Of a DNA stretch of 64,000 bases, positions 7,997 through 16,890 are shown piece by piece. The stretch spans positions 23,547-87,546 of the forward strand of contig NZ_NNRM01000043.1 of NCBI RefSeq assembly GCF_002252525.1, in the 5' to 3' direction. Each line of letters opens with the position of its first letter. The stretch's first letter is position 1. The position numbers were made by a program, and so were the translations under genes. Under the pieces are notes generated by a model, which saw only the letters and a program-made list of their open reading frames with translations, did not search any database and was not told the DNA's origin. This stretch comes from Brucella pseudogrignonensis. Lineage in GTDB: Bacteria > Pseudomonadota > Alphaproteobacteria > Rhizobiales > Rhizobiaceae.

Positions 7997-9205
7997 TCAT
8001 CTGCCCCAAGATTCGTGGATAAGGCCTTCAATTTCGCCATTGACGGCATCTAATGATTCAATTGCACGTTCATAGGTGGAACGTGTCATCGTGCTTTTTT
8101 CGACCTCATAGAGCGTTTGCTTTGTGATCCCTGCATCTGAGACAGCGGTTGATTTGACCATCTGGTTCTTGAGGATAAACTCGCCAAACAATGTCTGCAA
8201 AAAAGCCACCATCTGAGCCTGTGGCTGATCTGTTGGCTCGTATCTTGTTACAAGGTAGCGATACCATTCCAGATTTACCTCTGCGCCGGCAGCGCGGATA
8301 GGCTCGAGAATATTGCCAAGCATCAGGAGGAACTGGCCCATCGACATCACATCCAGCATCTGGGGATGTATCGTGATAAGAACTGCCGTGGCTGACGTGA
8401 GCGCCGTTATAGTCAGGTAGCCAAGCTGTGGAGGGCAATCAATGACGACGATGTCGTATTGATCGTCAACTTCTTCGAGGGCTTTCGAGATGCGGGTAAA
8501 GAATGATTTACCAGCATTCGAATTGCGGTCACTCATTGCGAGGGGGGTATCATATTCGAATTCCTGCAATTCCAAATTTGCAGGAACGATGTCCAGTCCA
8601 GGAAAGTTGGTGTTCTGAATAATTTCAGAGAGCGGCTTTTGCTCCTCATCATATCGGATCGCGTCATAGATTGAAGGGACCTGATCCAACTCCGGTTGAA
8701 ACCCGTGCAGTGACGAAAGCGAGGCTTGAGGATCGAGGTCGATTGCCAAGACGCGATGACCAGTAAGAGCCAGATGTTGGGCCAGATGGGCGGTAGTTGT
8801 AGTTTTCCCAGAGCCGCCTTTGAAGTTAACGACCGCTATGACCTGAAGATGTTCGCCTGGCTTTCTGTGCGGGACGTAATTACGTGTTTCCGATCGACCG
8901 TTTTGATCAAGATACTGGCGAATGTCATGCATCTGCTCAGCGGTGTACGATCGCCGACCCGACGGCGAAGTTTCAGGAGCGGGGCCTTTGCCTTCCAAAT
9001 GAAGTTTCTTAAGGTGACTCTGGCTTACACCTATATATTGTGATGCTTCTGCAAGAGAGAATGAACGAAGTGTCTTTTTTCCAGAATCTGGGAAGTTCTG
9101 AACGCTGAGCAAATGCAACTTCTTCGAAATTTGATCCCCTTGATCGAGGATGTGTTTTTCGAATTTAAGCGTGGCTTTCGGCTTTTTGAGCGAGATCTCG
9201 TTCAT
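7997..9205 (-). CDS. repA: Plasmid partitioning ATPase RepA (ParA family)
   Basis: ParA-type Walker ATPase, 402 residues from the ATG at 9205; a TTG start at 9250 would add 15 residues of unsupported sequence. The N-terminal part has a MerR-like HTH (SLAEASQYIGVSQSHLKKLH) for autoregulation, and the ATPase core has the deviant Walker A KGGSGKTTTTAHLAQ and the Walker B-like IVVIDCPPQLG. It powers plasmid segregation with RepB and represses the repABC promoter. First gene of the operon; the promoter should lie between 9206 and ~9420, where a palindrome is found. Confidence 0.95.
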   Translation of the reverse strand: MNEISLKKPKATLKFEKHILDQGDQISKKLHLLSVQNFPDSGKKTLRSFSLAEASQYIGVSQSHLKKLHLEGKGPAPETSPSGRRSYTAEQMHDIRQYLDQNGRSETRNYVPHRKPGEHLQVIAVVNFKGGSGKTTTTAHLAQHLALTGHRVLAIDLDPQASLSSLHGFQPELDQVPSIYDAIRYDEEQKPLSEIIQNTNFPGLDIVPANLELQEFEYDTPLAMSDRNSNAGKSFFTRISKALEEVDDQYDIVVIDCPPQLGYLTITALTSATAVLITIHPQMLDVMSMGQFLLMLGNILEPIRAAGAEVNLEWYRYLVTRYEPTDQPQAQMVAFLQTLFGEFILKNQMVKSTAVSDAGITKQTLYEVEKSTMTRSTYERAIESLDAVNGEIEGLIHESWGR

Positions 9206-9383
9206 TACCCATTGATTTCCATAAAAACGATTTTTGGACAGAATGGCCAAACTAACCGTTATTATGTCCGATTCTTAGGGATCTGCAACAAATTTAAAGT
9301 TAATAATAAGTTAACGCCTTCGCGGGGTCTATAGCTCACGCTCCGGTCCGTTATCATATTGATTTAAAGTAATATTTTCCTAC

Positions 9384-9401
9384 TTTTGTCGGCGGACAAA
9401 A
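9384..9401. promoter_or_regulatory. Palindrome upstream of repA, candidate parS copy 2
   Basis: TTTTGTC-GGCG-GACAAAA, 7-bp perfect arms. It shares the TTTGTC/GACAAA arms with the palindrome after repA. It lies ~180 bases upstream of the repA start in an otherwise AT-rich, gene-free stretch (9206-9485) that should also hold the rep promoter. Confidence 0.55.
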
Positions 9402-9485
9402 ATTACTGAGATTGGTTTTGTCTGGGAGCGAAACGTCACAAAGTTAAATGCAGACGAATAGTCAAGAACAGCAACAGCTAACGCC

Positions 9486-9809
9486 ATGGATCATGATCCG
9501 TCGTTTTTTAAGGTGCGCTTCGGCAAAGCAAGCAACGTCACGGATCTCGGCGCGATGCCATCGCGCAATGTGCATCGGATCTGGAAAGCCTTGACATCCG
9601 CTCAGCGAAAAAAAGCTCAAGAACTCGGCCACAACGCGCTTGCAAATAGCGTGCTGCTTGATAGCGACACTGCGAGCTTCAATGTAATGCAGACTAAGCA
9701 AGCGATTTTGCTTGAAATAAACTACGTGAGTGGCGCACATTGCATGCAACTTCGGGGGGGATATGACGGTCGATCGAATTCAACTTTTGCGCAATGTCGG
9801 GCAGTTTGA
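9486..9809 (+). CDS. Small hypothetical protein before the AAA ATPase
   Basis: An open frame of 107 codons whose last 47 bases overlap the ATPase gene in another frame. I do not recognise the protein. It has a basic central helix-like stretch (IWKALTSAQRKKAQELGHNAL) and no membrane segment. There is no good ribosome binding site before its ATG. It might be a partner of the ATPase through translational coupling, or a chance or decayed frame. Confidence 0.3.
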   Translation: MDHDPSFFKVRFGKASNVTDLGAMPSRNVHRIWKALTSAQRKKAQELGHNALANSVLLDSDTASFNVMQTKQAILLEINYVSGAHCMQLRGGYDGRSNSTFAQCRAV

Positions 9810-12060
9810 CAATGTCGCCACGGGAACGCAGCTGCCGTTCGGCAAGCTGACGCTCATATACGCGGAGAATGGCCGAGGCAAGACGACGCTGGCAACCATC
9901 CTTCGGTCGCTCAGCTCGGGTGATGCGGATCTAGTCAGCGAGCGACAGCGCCTCGGAGCGCAACATCCGCCACATATCATCGTGGCCCGGCAGGGCATGG
10001 CACCTCACATGTTTCAAAACGGTGCCTGGAGCCAGCCGCTTCCGCATATTGCGGTCTTCGACGATGCCTTTGTGGCGCAAAATGTCTGCTCCGGCATCGA
10101 GATCGAAACGGCCCATCGCCAGAACCTGCATGAACTAATCCTCGGCGGGCAGGGGGTACAGCTCAATGCGACGGTGCTTCAGCATATCGCCGCGATAGAA
10201 CAGCATAACCGGACGCTGAAGGAACGGACCGACGCCATTCCTGCAGCCATGCGCGGGGCGCTGACGGCCGATGCGTTCTGTGCACTCCAGGCCGATGCGC
10301 GGGTGGACGGCAAGATTGAAGAGGCGGAACGTCAATTGGCTGCTGCGCGGGCTGCCGACGCGGTCCAGCGCCAGGACGCGTTCCAGCTCGTGAGCCTGCC
10401 GGCATTCGACGCGGTTGCGATCAACAGCCTGCTCGCGCGGAATCTGCCCGCTCTGGAAGCCGCTGCCGCCGCCCAGGTTCAGGCGCATTTCGGCGTGCTC
10501 GGCCAGGGCGGCGAAGCTTGGGTCAACCAGGGGATGAGCCGCATCGGACCGGCTTCGGCCGGTGAAGATCACGAGGTCTGTCCGTTTTGTGCCCAAGATC
10601 TAAGAGGTTCGCCGCTCATTGCACATTACCAGGCGTATTTCAGCGCCGAATATCAGACGCTAAAGACGGACATCGCTACCGCGATATCGGGCGTCAACAC
10701 CGCCCATGCCGGCGACATCCCGGCCGCATTCGAGCGCGGTATCCGCACCGCCGCGCAGACCAGCGAGTTCTGGACGCGCTTTACACAGGACGTCCCTGCG
10801 ATCGGGGTTGATACAGCGGCAATTGCCCGCGTCTGGAACGCGGCGCGCACCGCTGTTGTGGCTGCGCTGCGGAGCAAGCAGGCTTCCCCCCTTGAGCCGT
10901 CGGCGCTTTCGGCTGAGGCGCAGGCTGCGATCGATGCCTATGAAGCCGCGCGTCGCGATATCGAGGCGCTCTCCGGAGGCCTGCAGGCCGCCAACGCAAA
11001 TATCGCCATCGTCAAGGAGCGTGCGGCGGGCGCCAACCTTGCAGCCCTCACGGCCGACTTGCAGCGGCTTGTTCTAGTGCGAACACGCCATACACAACCT
11101 GCGACGGATCTCTGCACGGCCTATCTGGCCGAAAAGCAGGCTAAAACCGCAACAGAGACGCTGCGCGACAATGCCCGTGATGCGCTCGACCAGTATCGCC
11201 AGAGAGTCTTTCCGGCCTACCAGACGGCCATCAACGTCTACCTCCAACGATTCAATGCGGGGTTCCGCATCGGCGCTGTTGCTTCGGTCAACAGCCGTAG
11301 TGGTTCGTCGGCCAATTATAACGTTGTGATAAACAACGCCTCGGTCGCACTGACGGGAACCGGCCCGTCTTTCCACAACACCCTGAGTGCCGGCGATCGT
11401 AACACGCTGGCGCTCGCGTTCTTCTTTGCTTCGCTCGATCGCGACCCGTCGCTCGCCGACAAGATCGTCGTGATCGACGACCCCATGACGAGCCTCGATG
11501 AGCACCGCTCCTTGACCACCGTCCACGAAATGCGGGCGCTCCACGATCGCGTCAGCCAGATGATCGTGCTTTCGCACTCCAAGCCGTTCCTTCTTGGTGT
11601 CTGGAATGGCGCCGACCGGGCTGCAAGCCGTACTGCCATCCGGATCGCCCGGCAGGGTGCCGGATCAACCCTGTCCGCCTGGGACGTGACGCAGGACGCG
11701 GTCACCGAACATGACCGTAGGCATGCCCTCGTCAGCGACTATATTGCAAACGGCAGCCCGCAGACCGAACGCGAGGCGGCGCAAGCACTACGCCCGATCC
11801 TGGAGGCTTTCATGCGTGTCGCCTTCCCAGCGCACTATCCCCCGGAGACTTTGCTCGGTCCCTTCCTGGGACTTTGCCGGCAGCGCGTTGGAACTGCAGA
11901 TGAGATTTTATCACAGGCCGACATCACAGAACTGGAAGCGCTTAAAGACTACGGTAATCGTTTCCACCACGATAGCAACGCGGCTTGGCAAACAGCCGTC
12001 ATCAACGATCAGGAGCTTACTGGCTTTTGCAGACGCACCCTGGCGTTTGCACGCCGGTAA
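9763..12060 (+). CDS. AAA_13-family ATPase, PrrC/RloC-like defence candidate
   Basis: A 765-residue ABC/SMC-like ATPase. The start at 9763 has GGGGGGG directly before it. Walker A is AENGRGKTTL (~35-43); a long alanine-rich helical middle is broken by CPFC (Cys273, Cys276), like the zinc-hook motif of RloC; then come the signature LSAGDRNTLAL (~542) and Walker B VVIDDPMTSLDE (~568). The C-terminal domain contains RPILE (Arg677, Glu681) and NRFHHDSN (His735/736), which could form the Arg-x3-Glu ... His triad of PrrC/RloC anticodon nucleases. AAA_13 proteins include such tRNA-cutting abortive-infection enzymes. Nuclease activity is an inference; RloC proper carries a longer C-terminal domain. 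Its high GC and nearby integrases mark it as acquired. Confidence 0.75.
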   Translation: MTVDRIQLLRNVGQFDNVATGTQLPFGKLTLIYAENGRGKTTLATILRSLSSGDADLVSERQRLGAQHPPHIIVARQGMAPHMFQNGAWSQPLPHIAVFDDAFVAQNVCSGIEIETAHRQNLHELILGGQGVQLNATVLQHIAAIEQHNRTLKERTDAIPAAMRGALTADAFCALQADARVDGKIEEAERQLAAARAADAVQRQDAFQLVSLPAFDAVAINSLLARNLPALEAAAAAQVQAHFGVLGQGGEAWVNQGMSRIGPASAGEDHEVCPFCAQDLRGSPLIAHYQAYFSAEYQTLKTDIATAISGVNTAHAGDIPAAFERGIRTAAQTSEFWTRFTQDVPAIGVDTAAIARVWNAARTAVVAALRSKQASPLEPSALSAEAQAAIDAYEAARRDIEALSGGLQAANANIAIVKERAAGANLAALTADLQRLVLVRTRHTQPATDLCTAYLAEKQAKTATETLRDNARDALDQYRQRVFPAYQTAINVYLQRFNAGFRIGAVASVNSRSGSSANYNVVINNASVALTGTGPSFHNTLSAGDRNTLALAFFFASLDRDPSLADKIVVIDDPMTSLDEHRSLTTVHEMRALHDRVSQMIVLSHSKPFLLGVWNGADRAASRTAIRIARQGAGSTLSAWDVTQDAVTEHDRRHALVSDYIANGSPQTEREAAQALRPILEAFMRVAFPAHYPPETLLGPFLGLCRQRVGTADEILSQADITELEALKDYGNRFHHDSNAAWQTAVINDQELTGFCRRTLAFARR

Positions 12061-12074
12061 CACGGACCCCCCAA

Positions 12075-12230
12075 GGGGAGGGGACCACAGGTTGCGGCAA
12101 AAGCCCATGCCTCGAGATAGGCCAGGTCCGAAGTCAGGGCACGCAGGGTGTTTTTCCCCTGCCTTCATTGACCAGATGGCGAAGCGTCTCGACATCTTGG
12201 TCGGTCAGAACGTCTGCGAGCCTATGGCAG
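12075..12230 (-). pseudogene. Remnant of a second tyrosine-recombinase gene
   Basis: About 150 bp directly downstream of the ATPase gene resemble, base by base, the stretch 15590-15745 inside the intact integrase gene: both share blocks such as TCGAGATAGGCCAG and TTCATTGACCAGATGGC, with scattered differences. The copy corresponds to residues ~55-105 of the integrase and is not open over a useful length. It therefore comes from a related integrase that once ended or began here. The remaining bases to 12416 contain nothing I can name. Confidence 0.7.
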
Positions 12231-12416
12231 CAAAACGTCGCACAGGATATCGGTCCCTTGGCTATCTGCTTGAATAGATCAGGGTCGTTACCTTTCGACC
12301 TGGAATGTGGAGCGGCCCTGCGCTTCCACGCATTACGATTTTCACGGATTGTGTGCGGATTCAGAGACTATGCAAGAAGTTGCGTGGTTTACATGGCGCT
12401 TGAAATCGCACCACGA

Positions 12417-12446
12417 TGGTATTACCTTATCAAAATCTGGTATTAC
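12417..12446 (+). promoter_or_regulatory. Direct repeats upstream of the VapBC pair, likely operator
   Basis: TGGTATTAC occurs at 12417-12425 and again at 12438-12446, 21 bp apart, two helical turns, ending 12 bases before the antitoxin start codon. AbrB-type antitoxins autorepress by binding such sites. The AT-rich spacing also fits a promoter. Confidence 0.5.
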
Positions 12447-12458
12447 ATAGGTGCGGCA

Positions 12459-12692
12459 ATGACAACGACAGTGACATCGAAGGGCCAGGTCACGATCCCA
12501 AAAGCAGTTCGTGAATTGCTTGGGATCAGGCCTGGGACCAGAGTGGATTTTCATCGAACTTCTGATGGAAACGTATTTCTTGTTAAGGCTGATGCGCCAA
12601 AAACATTAAATCGCTTCCAGAAGCTGCGTGGTCACGCTGGCAAGGGGCTCGATACAGATGCAATTATGGCGCTGACACGCGGTGAAAAGTGA
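12459..12692 (+). CDS. AbrB/SpoVT-type antitoxin of a VapBC pair
   Basis: A 77-residue swapped-hairpin AbrB protein: MTTTVTSKGQVTIPKAVREL at the N-terminus is the typical DNA-binding motif, followed by LGIRPGTRVDFHRTSDGNVF. The C-terminal tail would wrap the toxin. The ATG at 12459 was chosen because the family begins exactly there, although the frame is open further upstream. Its stop codon overlaps the GTG start of the toxin gene, so the two are translationally coupled. It would repress its own operon through the TGGTATTAC repeats. Confidence 0.88.
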   Translation: MTTTVTSKGQVTIPKAVRELLGIRPGTRVDFHRTSDGNVFLVKADAPKTLNRFQKLRGHAGKGLDTDAIMALTRGEK

Positions 12693-13096
12693 CGCTCGTT
12701 GACACAAATGTTCTTCTGGATCTTGTGACAGATGATCCACAGTGGGCGGAATGGTCGATTGGACAACTCGAAACCGCAAGTTTGACGGGGCCATTGCTTA
12801 TTAATGATGTGATCTACGCAGAACTTTCAGTTCGTTACGAGCGAATAGAGGAACTGGACCAATTTATTGAAACGGCCGGTCTTCAAATTACATCTTTTCC
12901 CAGAGAGGCACTTTTTCTGGCAGGCAAAGTCTTTACCCGATATCGAAGGGCAGGCGGCTCGCGAACTGGTGTGCTGCCCGATTTTTTCATTGGTGCACAT
13001 GCTGCAGTACAAAAAATTCCACTTTTGACACGAGATGTCGGACGTTACCGGACATACTTTCCAACCGTCGTGCTGGTTACTCCCAACCTGCCGTGA
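12689..13096 (+). CDS. PIN-domain toxin VapC
   Basis: A 135-residue PIN-domain ribonuclease. The acidic metal-binding residues expected in the family are present: Asp in MTLVDTNVLLD, Glu in DVIYAELSV, Asp in GVLPDFFIGAHA and Asp in LLTRDVGRY. VapC toxins cleave tRNA or rRNA and are held inactive by the antitoxin. It starts with GTG inside the antitoxin's last codons (GTGA overlap). The pair looks intact and would act as a stabilisation or stress module of the plasmid or island. Confidence 0.9.
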   Translation: MTLVDTNVLLDLVTDDPQWAEWSIGQLETASLTGPLLINDVIYAELSVRYERIEELDQFIETAGLQITSFPREALFLAGKVFTRYRRAGGSRTGVLPDFFIGAHAAVQKIPLLTRDVGRYRTYFPTVVLVTPNLP

Positions 13097-13213
13097 ATGG
13101 TGCAAGGATCGATGACTTTTATTCTACGACCGCAAGGGAAGGTCAAAGGTGGCTCTGGATCATGGGCAACGAGATCCTCTGACAGGTTGGCGCTAAGGCC
13201 AAACGAAATAAAT

Positions 13214-14623
13214 ATGCATGAAATCATCTGCCCGCATTGCAACAAGGCATTCAAGATTGATGAAGCAGGTTATGCAGATATCCTGAAACAGGTTCGCGAT
13301 AGTGATTTCGACAAGCAACTGCATGAGCGTCTGGAGTTGGCTGAACAGAACAAGCGGAACGCGGTCGAGCTTGCACAGGCCAAGGTTAGCAGTGAACTGC
13401 AGAAAGCTGCTGCAGCCAGGGATACTGAAATTCAGAAACTGAAGGCGAGGCTCGAATCTAGCGAAGTCGCACAAACTCGCGGTAGCCGAGGCCTTAAGTG
13501 TCGTGGAAAAAGAACGTGATACCCTTCTGCACGACCTGGAAACTGCCAGACGAGAGCAGGAGGCTGCGTCAAAACTCGCCGAGGCGAAGCTTAATGCCGA
13601 ACTACATAAAGCAGCTTCTATTAAGGACGCTGAGATTGAGCGTCTTAAGGCCAGGCTAGATGCGGGTGAGCTTTCACAGAAGATCGCCGTGACCGAAGGT
13701 GTCCTCGTAGTTGAGAAAGAGCGAGACGAGTTGAGAACGGTCTTGATCGTGTCGCACTTGAAAAGCAACTTGCTGAAACTGCCCTCAAGGACAAGTACGA
13801 AACGCAGCTTAAGGATCGCGACGAGGCTATTGAGCGTCTGAGTGATATGAAGGCGAAGCTATCGACAAAAATGATCGGTGAGACGCTGGAACAGCATTGC
13901 GCAACTGAGTTCGACCGCATTCGCGCCACTGCATTTCCCCGCGCTTATTTTGAGAAGAATAACGACGCGCGCAACGGCAGTAAGGGCGATTTATCTTTCG
14001 TGACGTGGACGATGCAGGTTCTGAAATTGTTTGATCATGTTCGAGATGAAGAACGAGAACGAGGACACGGTCACAAAGAAGAGGAATGAAGACTTTTTCA
14101 AAGAGCTAGACAAGGATCGTAGCGCTAAGGGCTGTGAGTATGCGGTGCTGGTTTCACTGCTGGAGCCTGAGAGCAAACTTTATAATACAGGGATTGTAGA
14201 CGTATCCCATCGTTTTCCGAAAATGTATGTTGTCAGACCACAATTCTTTATCCCAATAATTACGCTGCTGCGTGATGCGGCGATAAATTCGCTTAAATAC
14301 AAGACAGAGCTGGCGCTGGTGAGAGCGCAAACGTAGACATCACCAACTTTGAAGCCCAACTTGAAGATTTTAAAACAGCATTTGGGAGAAACTGGCGTCT
14401 GGCTTCGGACGGTTTTGAGGAAGCAGTCAGACGCATCGATGAAGCGATCAAGGATCTGGAAAAAACGAAAGAAGCGCTTCACAAATCAGCCAACAATTTG
14501 CGGCTTGCAAATAATAAAGCCGAGGACCTGTCGGTCAATTCTTCACGTCGCTTGACACGCGGGAATCCGACAATGGCTGCAAAATTCTCTGAATTGAAGC
14601 AGAATATGTCTGATCCTGAATGA
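13214..14623 (+). pseudogene. DUF2130-family gene with several frameshifts
   Basis: Reading through frame changes gives one DUF2130 protein: a zinc-ribbon-like start MHEIICPHCNKAFKIDEAGY, a long repeated coiled coil (two similar KLAEAKLNAELHKAAS-type stretches), then the conserved region KMIGETLEQHCATEFDRIR, FEKNNDARNGSKGDLSF, FEMKNENEDTVTKKRNEDFF, SHRFPKMYVVRPQFFIPIIT and a C-terminal coiled coil. Shifts lie near 13475, 13740, 13990-14030 and 14330, mostly at short A or T runs. The family's function is unknown. Either the gene is decaying or the region has homopolymer sequencing errors; no other gene in the window shows so many. Confidence 0.8.
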
Positions 14624-14677
14624 TATGGGCAAACTTAATTGATGTATGGGTTCCAATGCCCTTGGTCGGCACATGCC

Positions 14678-15910
14678 TCACAGCAGCCGTGACGCTCGTC
14701 CACTGCGCCGTTTGGCATTGTTGTAATAGTCTGATGCCTGTTGCACGGAGCGATGACGGGATTGCTCCATGGCTTCGGGGAGGGGAATGCCACGATTGGC
14801 GGCTTCGGTGAGATAGCCGGAGCGCAGACCATGGGCAGAAAATTCCGCAGGGTCGAGACCCGCCATTTGCGCGCGCCGCTTGACGATGGCGTTGACGGCA
14901 CTGGGTTCCAGTGCCCGCGTGGAAACATTGCCCCATCGATCGACTTTTCGAAACACGTTGCCTTTGTCGATCCTGGCTGCCTTCAGCCATCGGGTGAGGG
15001 CATCGACGGGACGTCCGGTCAGATAAACAATTTCATCCTGTTCGACGCCACTGGTTTTGGTACGGCCAAGATGGATGCCAAGCGAGGGGAGGGGAGAGCC
15101 TTCTTCATCGGTGACAGGTGCCTGTTTGACGAGTTGCTCTGTGCGCAGGCCTGCTATTTCGCTGCGTCGGCGGCCACCGGAGGCAAAGGCCACCATCAGG
15201 ATGGCCCGATCACGCAAGGCGGTGAGATCCTCGCCGGAACAGGTTGCCAGCAGCTTGCCCAGAATATCGCCGGTAATCGCATTGGCACTCTTGCGGCTGC
15301 GCGGCCGGTTCAGGGCGCGCACCGCAAGCCGGATTGCCGATTTGACGGAAGGCGATGAAAACGCACCCTCCAGGCCGCGCCAGCGGGTCAGCGTCGACCA
15401 GTTGGCAAGACGGCGGCGCACGGTTGCCGGTGCATGCGGTCCCGACACGCGCAGAAAGCCTTGTCGGCGCAATTCCTCTTCCACGTCGGCTGGCATGCCG
15501 TGATCGGGTTCAATCTCGCGTTGCTGCGGCCGCCAGAGATGATGGGCAACGAATTTCAGGAGCAGGGCTTCCGGCGCCGGAAAGGGGAGGGGGCTGCCGG
15601 TTGCGGCCATTGACCATGCTTCGAGATAGGCCAGATCCGAGGTCAGCGCACGCAGCGTGTTTTCGCCCATGCCTTCATTGACCAGATGGCGCAGCGTCTC
15701 GACATCCTCATTCGTCAAAATCTCCGCGAGCATGTCGCGCCGGTTCATCGGCAAAACGGCGGCAATCGTATCGAGTGTTTCGGCACGCCGTTCGACGGCG
15801 GTGACGGACGTTGATGGCAAGGTCAAGACTCCCTGATGGGCCGGAAAGCGGGCTTTCTGTGGCGCGGCCTTGCCCCAATATTTATTGATCTGCGGCTTCA
15901 AATCAATCAC
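14678..15910 (-). CDS. Tyrosine recombinase / integrase
   Basis: A 410-residue site-specific recombinase. The N-terminal core-binding domain (~60-130) is followed by the catalytic domain with Arg248 in ASGGRRRSEI, Lys285 in GRTKTSG, the HGLR box (His360, Arg363), His386 in SRHRSVQQ and the nucleophile Tyr395 or Tyr396 in ASDYYNN. It starts with GTG at 15910 directly beside a perfect 9-bp inverted repeat and lacks a ribosome binding site, so it may be translated from a nearly leaderless message. It probably mobilises the block 9.5-15.9 kb; a partial second copy lies at 12.1 kb. Confidence 0.93.
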   Translation of the reverse strand: MIDLKPQINKYWGKAAPQKARFPAHQGVLTLPSTSVTAVERRAETLDTIAAVLPMNRRDMLAEILTNEDVETLRHLVNEGMGENTLRALTSDLAYLEAWSMAATGSPLPFPAPEALLLKFVAHHLWRPQQREIEPDHGMPADVEEELRRQGFLRVSGPHAPATVRRRLANWSTLTRWRGLEGAFSSPSVKSAIRLAVRALNRPRSRKSANAITGDILGKLLATCSGEDLTALRDRAILMVAFASGGRRRSEIAGLRTEQLVKQAPVTDEEGSPLPSLGIHLGRTKTSGVEQDEIVYLTGRPVDALTRWLKAARIDKGNVFRKVDRWGNVSTRALEPSAVNAIVKRRAQMAGLDPAEFSAHGLRSGYLTEAANRGIPLPEAMEQSRHRSVQQASDYYNNAKRRSGRASRLL

Positions 15911-15911
15911 A

Positions 15912-15934
15912 TCCGATAAGCTATACTTATCGGA
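15912..15934. promoter_or_regulatory. Inverted repeat at the integrase start: operator or recombination core
   Basis: TCCGATAAG-CTATA-CTTATCGGA, perfect 9-bp arms with a 5-base spacer, one base from the GTG start. On the minus strand a TATAAT lies at 15941-15936, so transcription would start inside the repeat. It could be an autorepression operator or the core crossover site that the recombinase itself cuts. Confidence 0.55.
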
Positions 15935-15941
15935 TATTATA

Positions 15942-16313
15942 AGCCCGTATAGTTAACGTCACGGTAACGAAAGCCAAAGCTATATTTGATTTCGTATGCG
16001 ATATTTGTGTAATCTATTGAGCAGGTTATCCCGCGGAGTGCGGGTGATAATCAGCGTGAAATTGGGTAAGCGGGGCAGATTTAGTGTCGTTTTCCCTTTA
16101 AAATTGCAACTGCAGTCCTCAGTGGAAAAAGGCACTCCATGACCGGCTTAGATTCTTGATGTTGTAGCATAGTTCTTGTGGATCAGCGTTAGGCTCGGCG
16201 AGAACGCCTGAGAGTATCCGGGGAAATTAATAAAGGCAAAACAAGGGTTTACCGACAAAATGTATCTTCGCTTCTTGTGAAATTATTAGCGAAATTATAG
16301 CCCCAGATAGAAT
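15942..16313. other. Gene-free stretch left of the glycan cluster
   Basis: About 370 bases with no supported gene. The part next to the integrase is AT-rich and presumably holds its upstream promoter elements. I see no tRNA gene, attachment-site duplication or clear terminator. Confidence 0.4.
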
Positions 16314-16647
16314 TTAACCGTTTGGCCAGTATTGTAAATTTGATTGTGCAATCTTAAACGGAAAACCACAGTGGTAGTTCTGATTTGCTCGCCAAAAGAA
16401 TAACGCGCGAAATGGCGCTATCAGTTCTGCTAAGGCGGCTTGCGGTGTACATGGCCCTATGTAGTTGCCACCATGCTTGCGGCACCACCGATGTATCGTC
16501 TCGTAAGAGACGACAACGCCACGCTCCAACATCAAATCTTCCACTTCACCTAAGCTGGCATGTAAGCGATAGTAGAGCCCAATCGCATGGGCGATAAATC
16601 TCAGTGGCAAAACGATGGTTCCTATGCGTCGGGGATATCTGGTTCAT
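16314..16647 (-). pseudogene. IS6-family transposase fragment
   Basis: The N-terminal region of an IS6-family DDE transposase: HAIGLYYRLHASLGEVEDLM followed by LERGVVVSYETIHRWCRKHGGNY. An extra T near 16585-16590 separates this frame from the start MNQISPTHRNHRFATEI. After ~60 residues the match stops (near 16430) and the frame ends in unrelated sequence, so the catalytic DDE domain is lost. A dead remnant. Confidence 0.75.
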
Positions 16648-16890
16648 CTGCAACAACTACAGCAAAGCAGTCGACGAAAATCTACGTGACAACGCCGGTC
16701 CCAATCCAGGGGTGCACTCCATGATTGTCTGTAATTTACCGATACTCGCGCTTTACAAACATATTTAATGTTCGTAAGAGTAGCGATGGGGCAATCAAAT
16801 GGCATTTGGGGAAGGCATGCATATTTCTCTGTGGCCCTGTGGAGATTGCACAACTCTCCTTATGTGAGGTAATTATCGGGGCCGACGACG

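Noticed and set aside
9299-9320. GTTAATAATAAGTTAAC as a parS palindrome
   Set aside because: The arms are not a true inverted repeat and only one copy exists; the TTTGTC/GACAAA pair is a better candidate.
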